7,318 nt of DNA from NCBI GenBank assembly GCA_031178025.1, contig JAPSJU010000096.1:1-7318 (forward strand), read 5' to 3'. Below, piece by piece: positions 1 to 6,100 of the stretch. The first letter of the stretch is position 1. Each line of letters begins with the position of its first letter. This DNA is from Agromyces sp. (GTDB lineage Bacteria; Actinomycetota; Actinomycetes; Actinomycetales; Microbacteriaceae). The position numbers and the translations under genes were made by a program. The notes under the pieces were generated by a model, which saw only the letters and a program-made list of their open reading frames with translations, did not search any database and was not told the DNA's origin.

Positions 1-163
1 CCGAGACCAGCCCCCGCCGCACCAGGATCTCGAGCGCGGCCTCACGCTCGCCCTCCCGGTCGCCTCCGACGGGGCCCCCGGCCTGGAGTGCGTCGAGCTC
101 CTCGAGCACCCATCGCTCGGACCCCGGAGGCCGCTGCCTGGCCCAGTCGAGCAGCGCCGTCAT
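1..163 (-). CDS. Start of an unrecognised gene, cut by the left edge (3' partial)
   Basis: The ATG at 163-161 overlaps the previous TGA (162-160) as ATGA, and the frame stays open for 54 codons to the window edge. The visible product begins MTALLDWARQRPPGSERWVL and continues with an acidic, probably helical stretch (EELDAL), a Gly-rich loop, EREAALEILVRRG and LVS. It has no membrane segment or signal peptide in this part. I cannot assign a family. The four-base overlap and continued high-GC codon use argue that it is real and the next member of the operon. No strong ribosome site precedes it, in keeping with coupled translation. Confidence 0.55.
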   Translation of the reverse strand, partial: MTALLDWARQRPPGSERWVLEELDALQAGGPVGGDREGEREAALEILVRRGLVS

Positions 164-765
164 GCCGGCGATCCGGGAGACCACGCGAACGTGCTCACGA
201 TGGCATCGCTCAGCGCGATGCATCCGTCGAGGTCCTCGACCGGCATGGGATCCTCGGTGCCCTGGAGGATCGAGGTGCACAGCAGCAGCGCCGCGCGGCG
301 CGCGCTGCCCGGCACGGGCACGAGGTAGTTCACCTGCTCGTTGACGCCGCCCTCGAGGCCCTTCGGTCGCGCGAAGGTACGACGCCAGCGCACGATGGTG
401 TGGTCGTCGCCGAGGAATTCGGCGCCATGCTGCCGGAACAGGTCGCTCACGTGCCCGTCGAGGGATGCCCCGCTCGGCTCGGTGAGACGGACCGCCGTGA
501 TCGTCATCGGCACGAGGGTGTGCTCTGGCACCTCGGTCGGCAGGAAGACGGCGACCCCGTCGCGACTCCGGAGGTCTCGGAACGAGGCCTTCACCGCGGC
601 CGTGAGCTGGAACTCGAGGTCCGGCCTGCCGTAGGACCGCATCCGGGACCGCATCGCCTGCAGCAGTTCGCGTTCGTCCTCGGGGGTCGGCTGATGACGT
701 GTCCAGCCCGGCGGGAACAGCAGCCGGAACGCCGGCACGGCCGGCGCGGTCGAACTCGCCGTCAT
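160..765 (-). CDS. Uncharacterised soluble T7SS-locus protein B, possible Mog1/PsbP-like fold
   Basis: A 201-residue protein of unknown function. After a flexible Ala/Ser/Pro start come FRLLFPPGW (13-21), a charged helix (28-45), GRPDLEFQL, a helix (56-66), strands GVAVFLP (70-76) and LVPMTITAVRL (84-94), a helix (102-113), TIVRWRRTF (123-131), VNYLVPVPGS (145-154), AALLLCTSI (158-166), and a last helix and strand ending DAIVSTFAW (187-195). A 'fPPGW' opening followed by this strand and helix order is typical of Mog1/PsbP-like proteins, but that is a topology guess. It matches the order in the preceding gene, although sequence identity looks low. ATG 765 overlaps the previous stop by four bases (ATGA), and its own stop overlaps the next start in the same way. 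Its ribosome site is weak (GAGG, four bases away), as expected for a coupled gene. It has no membrane segment or signal peptide. The reading frame runs upstream to 1290, but that part is shadow of the previous gene. Confidence 0.75.
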   Translation of the reverse strand: MTASSTAPAVPAFRLLFPPGWTRHQPTPEDERELLQAMRSRMRSYGRPDLEFQLTAAVKASFRDLRSRDGVAVFLPTEVPEHTLVPMTITAVRLTEPSGASLDGHVSDLFRQHGAEFLGDDHTIVRWRRTFARPKGLEGGVNEQVNYLVPVPGSARRAALLLCTSILQGTEDPMPVEDLDGCIALSDAIVSTFAWSPGSPA

Positions 766-1346
766 CGCGCCTCGAGCCTCACCGTGTCGACGAGTTCCCA
801 CAGCTCGGGCGCCATCATCCCGAGCATCTCCGCGTCGCCGCTGCGCGCGATGACCGCGACCGTCGCCTGTTCGGGTGCGAAGAGGTAGCCGAGTTCGGCG
901 ACCGCCGCGTTCCCGTCGCGGTCGCCGATGATGCGCGAGTAGCCCACCCCGTCCCCGAGGCCGTTGGCGTGCACGGCCATGGGGCGCATCGCGACCATGC
1001 TCTGCAGGCCCGCGAGCTCGGCCATCAGGTCGACCTCGCCGTCGCGGGGAAGGGCGAACATCTGCACGTACCCGGCTGCGGGAACTCCGTACGGGCAGTA
1101 CCAGAGGGCCACCATCCGACCCGGATCGAGTTCGGCGTACTGCTGCTCCAGCTGCCGTGCGAGCTGTCCGGCCCACGGCTCGGCATCCCACGGGGCGGAC
1201 GTCGGAGTCGTCGCCGCGACCCGACGTGTCCACGCGGGAAGGTCGGCGTCGGTGTCGGTGGGGAACTCGGCCGGCACGGGAAGCCACCATTTCGACTCGT
1301 AGTCGAGCGAGTAGGACAGCATCGGTCCAGCATACGGATCGGACAC
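762..1346 (-). CDS. Uncharacterised soluble T7SS-locus protein A, possible Mog1/PsbP-like fold
   Basis: About 194 residues; not recognised as a named family. It opens SDPYAGPMLSYSL, then SKWWLPVPAEFP (18-29), a helical region (55-73), a strand RMVALWYCPYG (77-87), GYVQMFALP (92-100), a helix (104-120), GLGDGVGYSRII (129-140), ELGYLF (151-156), ATVAVIA (161-167) and a C-terminal helix plus strand ending DTVRL. This alternation resembles the Mog1/PsbP-type fold and parallels the next gene. There is no signal peptide or membrane helix, so it is probably cytosolic. The start is uncertain. GTG 1346, 11 bases after the previous stop, gives a natural N terminus; GTG 1385 would overlap the substrate gene by 28 bases; ATG 1322 is the third choice. 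None has a clear Shine-Dalgarno, which suggests coupling to the gene before. Candidate roles are substrate chaperone or adaptor; immunity is less likely. The function is unknown. Confidence 0.7.
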   Translation of the reverse strand: MSDPYAGPMLSYSLDYESKWWLPVPAEFPTDTDADLPAWTRRVAATTPTSAPWDAEPWAGQLARQLEQQYAELDPGRMVALWYCPYGVPAAGYVQMFALPRDGEVDLMAELAGLQSMVAMRPMAVHANGLGDGVGYSRIIGDRDGNAAVAELGYLFAPEQATVAVIARSGDAEMLGMMAPELWELVDTVRLEAR

Positions 1347-1357
1347 GGCGCGGATGT

Positions 1358-2701
1358 TCAGTTCCGAGCCAGTTCCGTCGCCCACCGATCGGTGGGATCG
1401 GTCAGCGCGTCGGAGATCTGGCCGCCGAGCTCGTACGCTCCGTAGCCGGGCTTGCCGATGCTGTCGATCACGTTCAGGCCCTGCGTCAGGGCATTGTTCC
1501 CGTGCTGGATGCCGTCGAGTGCCGTGCCGGCGAGCGCGCCGTCGACCCGGCCCGTCACCGCCGGACCCGCGCCTGCGTACGCCGACGAGACGGCATCGCC
1601 GACCGCGCCGCTCGGCCCGCCCGTGATCCGGTTCACCCAGCCCGTGACGCCGGTGTACGAGACACCGCTGACGTCGTCGGCGAACGTCCGCACCTGGTTG
1701 ATGATGTTCTGGCTCTGCGTCAGGTTGCCCCGCGAGTTCGTGACCGGTCCGCGCAGGAACGCCGTGAAGCCGCTCAGCGCGCGGACCTCGCGGAAGGGCG
1801 TGAGGCCGATGACGTCCTCACCGAAGCCTCGCGAGAACGAGCCGAGCCGCGAGAGGAATCGTCCGGATCCCCTGAACAGGTTGCCGAGCTTGGCCAGCCG
1901 GCCGAACGGGAACACCCCGAGCGCCGCGGTGAAGATGTCCCAGCCGTTGCCACGGCCCGCTGCGACCTTCCAGATCGTCAGCCCGAGCGTGAGGAGCCCG
2001 GCGATCGCACCGAGCAGGAGGATGAGCGGACCGCCGATCACGATGGCGAGCACCGCCAGAACGATCCCCGCCACAGCGAGCACCACGAGGATGGCCTCGA
2101 TCGCCGGCAGCGCGTCATCCCAGAAGCCGTCCTCGACGCCGCGGTCGTTGGCGTCACGCAGTCCGTTGAGCGCGTTGTCGTACGCCTCGTCCCACGTCTC
2201 GAAGGGAGCGTCGTACCTCGCCGCCGCCTCCCGCCAGGCCTCATAGGCGTCGCCGCTCGCGTCCCGCAGCTCCGCCGTGCCCTGTTCCCTCAGCTCCTGC
2301 TGCTCGGGCGTCTCGGCCAGCGGCGGAACGGCCGAGTCGACGTCGAGGAACGCGCCCCGCGCGGCCTCGTAGGCGCGCCAGAGCTCGGCGCACTCGTCGG
2401 CCACCGTGTTGAGCGTGGGCTGGTGGGCGATGAGCGCCTCGCCGTACTCCCGCACCACCCTGCCGCTCGGTTCGTAGCGATCGCCGGCCCTGCCGAGGTC
2501 GACGTGGAGGTCGCCGACGTTCTCGCGGATGCGTTCGATCGAGTAGCCTTTGCCCTCGGCGCCGTCCGCGATCGCCTTCAGCAGCCTGGCGGATTCGCGC
2601 ATCTGCATGCCGAGCGACTCCATCTCGGTGCCGCGACCCTTGATCGCCTCGCCGTCGCCGCCGATACGGCGGATCTCATGCCCTCGAGGTGACGCTTCCA
2701 T
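1358..2701 (-). CDS. Putative T7SS-secreted protein with membrane hairpin, no known toxin domain
   Basis: A 447-residue protein. Residues 1-120 are mostly helical with a Gly-rich turn (46-52) and a second helix containing RYEPSG (75-80) and a REYGEAL run. This resembles the N-terminal targeting region of actinobacterial T7SS-secreted and LXG-like proteins. Residues 130-195 are acidic and helical with several Trp and Tyr. A long hydrophobic block (203-246), broken by GGP at 223-225, should form two membrane helices. DIFTAALGVFPFGRLAKLG (255-273) then a basic amphipathic stretch resemble linkers of polymorphic-toxin-type proteins. The tail (340-447) is rich in Gly, Ala, Val, Ser and Asn, and I see no nuclease, ADP-ribosyltransferase, peptidase or deaminase motif. 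It has no Sec signal peptide. The start at 2701 is chosen for its ribosome site and TGATG overlap; an extension to 2857 would shadow the upstream gene. Likely a T7SS substrate, possibly membrane-active; a structural role is possible. Confidence 0.75.
   Translation of the reverse strand: MEASPRGHEIRRIGGDGEAIKGRGTEMESLGMQMRESARLLKAIADGAEGKGYSIERIRENVGDLHVDLGRAGDRYEPSGRVVREYGEALIAHQPTLNTVADECAELWRAYEAARGAFLDVDSAVPPLAETPEQQELREQGTAELRDASGDAYEAWREAAARYDAPFETWDEAYDNALNGLRDANDRGVEDGFWDDALPAIEAILVVLAVAGIVLAVLAIVIGGPLILLLGAIAGLLTLGLTIWKVAAGRGNGWDIFTAALGVFPFGRLAKLGNLFRGSGRFLSRLGSFSRGFGEDVIGLTPFREVRALSGFTAFLRGPVTNSRGNLTQSQNIINQVRTFADDVSGVSYTGVTGWVNRITGGPSGAVGDAVSSAYAGAGPAVTGRVDGALAGTALDGIQHGNNALTQGLNVIDSIGKPGYGAYELGGQISDALTDPTDRWATELARN
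1359..1377. repeat. Short direct repeat CAGTTCCG x2, 11-bp period
   Basis: CAGTTCCG occurs at 1359-1366 and 1370-1377, a one-helical-turn spacing, at the very end of the substrate gene and next to the 16-bp palindrome. The copies encode part of the terminal residues, so they may simply reflect similar codons. Confidence 0.25.
1381..1396. repeat. 16-bp perfect palindrome at a gene junction
   Basis: CCCACCGATCGGTGGG is its own reverse complement. In RNA it would fold as a 6-bp stem with a GATC loop. It lies in the last dozen codons of the substrate gene (Asp-Pro-Thr-Asp-Arg-Trp-Ala) and covers the upstream alternative GTG (1385) of the next gene. GATCGGT is also repeated directly at 1387-1393 and 1396-1402. 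It could modulate translation of the next gene or bind a dimeric protein. In GC-rich coding DNA it could also be chance. Confidence 0.4.
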
Positions 2702-3033
2702 CAGTTCTCCTTCGGCAGATCGGCTGTCTCGTTCCTGTCGACCGAGAGCGAAGCGGATGCCTCGGCATCCCATTCGCTCCACGCCGTGCCGACGTCCTCG
2801 ACATGCTTCTGGATCTCCTCGACGTCCTGCTTGAGGGTTTCGCGCTTGTCGTTCCACGCGGCCTCGAACCGGTCGGCCTGGTCACGCAGCCCGGTCCGCT
2901 CGTAGGGCGTGCCGATCGCCTGCTCGAGGTCGTTCGCCCGCGATCCCGCCTTCTCGAACTCGACGATGATCTGCTTGAGGGACCCGTTCAGTTCGTTGAG
3001 CACCTCGTAGGGGATCAGCACTCCGTCGCTCAC
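2701..3033 (-). CDS. WXG100/ESAT-6-like small helical T7SS protein without WXG
   Basis: A 110-residue protein of the size and shape of ESX/WXG100 proteins: helix 1 about 8-42, a turn at GTPYERTG (41-48), helix 2 about 50-92, and a short charged disordered tail ending PKEN. Helix 2 has the usual spacing of hydrophobic and aromatic residues (F57, W60, L67, I74, V81, W85). The WXG motif expected at the turn is absent. The C-terminal YxxxD/E export signal is replaced by WSEWD (85-89), that is WxxxD. It starts with GTG behind a strong ribosome site and follows the T7SS ATPase gene. Its stop overlaps the next start by one base, so the two products are probably made in proportion and may bind each other, as small helical partners of LXG effectors do. 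Likely role: secreted partner or targeting factor. A purely cytosolic chaperone is also possible. No signal peptide or membrane segment is seen. Confidence 0.8.
   Translation of the reverse strand: MSDGVLIPYEVLNELNGSLKQIIVEFEKAGSRANDLEQAIGTPYERTGLRDQADRFEAAWNDKRETLKQDVEEIQKHVEDVGTAWSEWDAEASASLSVDRNETADLPKEN
2706..2712 (-). promoter_or_regulatory. Ribosome binding site for the T7SS substrate gene, with TGATG coupling
   Basis: The minus strand reads AAGGAGA at 2712-2706, five bases before ATG 2701-2699. It sits inside the last codons of the preceding gene, whose TGA (2703-2701) shares one base with the ATG. This decides the start at 2701 over longer in-frame extensions and implies translational coupling. 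Confidence 0.75.
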
Positions 3034-3039
3034 GACACG

Positions 3040-3048
3040 CTCCTTCCT
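3040..3048 (-). promoter_or_regulatory. Strong ribosome binding site deciding the GTG start at 3033
   Basis: The minus strand reads AGGAAGGAG just upstream of GTG 3033-3031. The AAGGAG core lies at 3045-3040, leaving six bases to the start codon. This is close to the ideal anti-Shine-Dalgarno match and fixes the non-ATG start of the small helical protein. Confidence 0.7.
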
Positions 3049-3070
3049 CGACTGCGGCGATCGACCGCGT

Positions 3071-3097
3071 GTGCCACGTTAGCGGCTCGTGTCACGA
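3071..3097 (-). promoter_or_regulatory. Possible operator/promoter area: palindrome plus -10-like hexamer
   Basis: TCGTGTCACGA (3087-3097) is a perfect 5+1+5 palindrome. A related heptamer, GTGCCAC (3071-3077), lies 18 bases from GTGTCAC (3089-3095). On the minus strand TAACGT (3081-3076) resembles a -10 hexamer, but I see no good -35 at the usual spacing. The site lies in the only sizeable intergenic gap, so a separate promoter for the substrate genes is plausible. It is not proven by the sequence. Confidence 0.2.
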
Positions 3098-3104
3098 CAG
3101 CAGA

Positions 3105-3120
3105 TGGGGAGCGGTCCCCA
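3105..3120 (-). terminator. Perfect 6-bp hairpin just after the ATPase stop codon
   Basis: On the + strand TGGGGA (3105-3110), GCGG (3111-3114) and TCCCCA (3115-3120) make a perfect 6-bp stem with a 4-base loop. It begins 5 bases downstream of the ATPase TGA (3127-3125). No U-run follows on the minus strand. It may be a U-less or partial terminator, or a mark for RNA processing or stability that sets different levels for the motor and the downstream substrate genes. The stem is short, so chance is possible. Confidence 0.35.
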
Positions 3121-3124
3121 CCCG

Positions 3125-6100
3125 TCACTGCGCGCGATCGGCGAGGGGGAGCTGCACGGTGCGGATGCGGCCGTTCTGCACGAAGATGCCGCGCCCCTCC
3201 GGGAACTCGCTTCGCCTGACCTTGGGGAACGGGACCTTGAAGACGGAGTCCCCGTCGAAGGCGTCGGGTCGGAGGGCGACGCCACGGCGTCCGGCCTTGA
3301 AGTCGCCGATGAAGCCGAATCCGCTCGACAGCGCCGAGACGTCCGCGTCGCCGACCAGGAACTGCTCGCTCCGGTTGATCGCCTGGAACAGCTCCTTCAG
3401 GGGCCGCTCGGCGTCGGTGTCGGCGAACTGCGGCACGTTCTCGACGACGATGACCATCCGCCCCGGGATGTCCTCGTCGGGCACGACCTCGATGAGTTCG
3501 CGCGCCAGCGACTTGACCTCCTCGATCGTCACCGCGCTGCGGATCCACGGGGCGTGATCGCGCAGCTGTGCGCGGCGTCCGGCGATGTGGAACAGCCGCG
3601 CGGCGGGGTCCTGACGACGGAGCGCGTCGACGATCGCACGCAGGGCGTTCGTCTTCCCGCTCTGCGGGGGCCCGGTGACGATGAACGTGCCGACCGGCTC
3701 GAATCCGGTCGGGCCCAGCGTGTCGTCGACGATGCCGAGGACCGGCTCGGCGCCTGCCGTGTCGGGCAGGTCGCTCGATCGCAGGCTCGTGGGGAGCGCG
3801 CCGATCTCGGGAGCCTCCGCGGCGCCCGCGGCACGGAGCTCCGCGGCGAGCCGGGAGAGGGCCTTCGACTGCTCGGCGGCGTTCGACGTGCCGCCGAGCA
3901 CCGCGATCTGCGTCTCGAACCCGTCGACGATCGCACGGCCGGGAGCAGAGCCCTCACCGAGCACGTCCTTGGGCACCCCGAGCACTCCGTAGGCCGCCTC
4001 ATCCGACATGCGCAGCACGAGGCGCTTGGAGATGTTGGCGCTCACCGCGGTGGGGACGGCACCCGAGCGGTCGGCCGTCACGATCGCGTGCACGCCCAGC
4101 GGACGCCCCTCGGCGAGCACCCGCATGAACACGTTGTAGAACGGCAGGCGAGCCGTCGTGGAGTCCCATTCCGTGCGGAACTGCCCGAAGCCGTCGACGA
4201 GGACGATCACCCGGGGCTCGTTGCGCCCGGTGATCTCCCGATACTCGGTCAGGGTGGCGGCATCCACCTCGCTGAAGGCCTTCGCCCGGCGGTCGAGCGT
4301 CTCGCCGAGCGTGCGGAGGAGCCGCTGCACGCGTTCGGCGTCGTCGCCGCCGATCACCGAGCCGACGTGGGGCAGCCCTTCGAGCGAGCGGAGGCCGCCC
4401 GAGCCGAAGTCGAGGGCGTACACGTGCACGGCGCCGAGTTCGGGCCTCATGCCGGAGGAGATGGCGATGGTGCGCAGCGCCGTCGACTTGCCGGCGCCGC
4501 TCGTGCCGTAGACGAGCATCGAGCCGTCGCGGTCGGGGGCGAACACCATCGCCTCCTGCAGCTGGCGCTCGGGCACGTCGGCGAGGCCGAGGGTGATGGA
4601 GCCGTCTCCGCTGACCGGCAGTGCCGCGAGGTCGACCGTCGACGCGAGATCGTCGAGCCACGGTCGGCGCGGCGCCGGGATGCGCGCCTCGTTCGCGCCC
4701 TCGACGAGGGTCCGGACGATGCGCTTCTGGTCGTTGGGGCCGAGGTCGACGTCGTGCGATTCGGACTCCTGTTCGGCGGCGGCCTCCCAGAGCACCGGCG
4801 TGCCGAAGCGGAGTTCGCCGACGCGCACCTCGGCCTTCGCGACCTCGTTCGTCGTCCAACCTCCGGCGTAGGCGGACTGGAAGCCGACGAGCCGGCCGGG
4901 GCCGGTCTTCGCGATCCCCCGGCCCGGGATGGAGGGGTCGAAGGTGCCGGCGACGGGGTCGCCGACGACATCGCGCGAGTCCGACTCGTCGGCCATCCGC
5001 AGCGCGACCCGCAGGTTCGTGTTCGCCCGCAGGTTGTCCTTGATGACGCCGGCGGGTCGCTGCGTGGCCATGATGAGGTGGATGCCGAGCGAACGGCCGC
5101 GCTGCGCGATGTCGACGACGCCGTCGACGAACTCGGGCACCTCCCCCGCCAGCGCCGCGAACTCGTCGATCACGAGCACGAGCGCCGGCGGGCACTCGGG
5201 ATCGCGGCGCTTCTCGAGCTCGAGCAGGTCCTTCGCCTTCTTGCGGTTGAACAGGTGCTCCCGATGGTGCAGTTCGGCCCGGAGGCTCGTGAGGGCCCGG
5301 CGCACGAGGTGGGGGCTCAAGTCGGTCACGAGACCCACGCAGTGCGGCAGGTCGACGCAGTCGGCGAAGGCGGAGCCGCCCTTGTAGTCGACGAAGAGGA
5401 AGGTGACGCGGTCGGGACTGTACTCCGCCGCCATGCCGAGTACCCAGGCCTGCAGGAACTCCGACTTGCCCGAACCCGTCGTCCCGCCGACGAGCGCGTG
5501 GGGTCCCTGGGTGCGCAGGTCGAGGGTCATCGCGTCCGGGCTCCCCTGGCCGACGAAGGCCTTGAGCGTCCCGGCGCGACGCAGCCGGGGAAGGATGGCA
5601 CCCGAACGGTCGAGGATCGAGTTGTTCTGGCGCCAGCGTTCGACCACGGTGCCGGGGTGCTCGCCGAACTCATGGCCGATGAGGCTCAGCATGGAGACGT
5701 GCCGGGGCAGGTCGCTCGCGTCCTCGACGACGGTGCTCGCGTCGACGACCGGCGCGAGTCGCTTCGCGAAGACGTCGGCGTACTGCCTCGAGACGCCCTC
5801 GATCCGCACGCCCTCGTACCGCTCGCCGGCCCGCACGAATCCCACGGTCGCGTTGTCGAGGCCCTGGGTCGCGTCGATGTAGGTGCGGCAGGCGGCCGGG
5901 AGGGACTCGACCGTGGGACCGACGAACACGGTGTAGATGCCGACGTCCGGCCCGCGCTCGATGAGCTGGGTGAGGCGGGGACGGTCGACGGGTGCGCCGG
6001 CCGACACGAAGAGCACGAGCGCCGTGTCACCGTCGCCCTCTCCCCGGTCGCCGCGGTCGACGGCGGAGCCGACCTGGGAGCCGAGTCGCATCGAGGTGTC

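Noticed and set aside
88..888. A plus-strand open frame of 266 codons opposite proteins A and B
   Set aside because: Arg/His-rich shadow composition, and it crosses a junction between two well-supported minus-strand genes.
766..1290. N-terminal extension of protein B to 1290
   Set aside because: It lies wholly within protein A in another frame, is Arg/Gly-rich, and the ATGA overlap at 765-762 gives a natural start.
1358..1700. A nuclease or other toxin domain at the C terminus of the substrate protein
   Set aside because: I looked for His/Asp/Glu/Lys catalytic patterns of common polymorphic toxins; the region is Gly/Ala/Ser-rich with no convincing motif.
1157..2692. A plus-strand open frame of 511 codons opposite the substrate gene
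   Set aside because: Composition is typical of an antisense shadow (Arg/Asp/Glu-rich, no recognisable fold). The minus strand has a ribosome site, coupled overlaps and plausible membrane helices.
2702..2857. N-terminal extension of the substrate protein by 52 residues
   Set aside because: The extension is Arg-rich shadow of the small helical protein gene, while ATG 2701 has a good ribosome site and the TGATG overlap.
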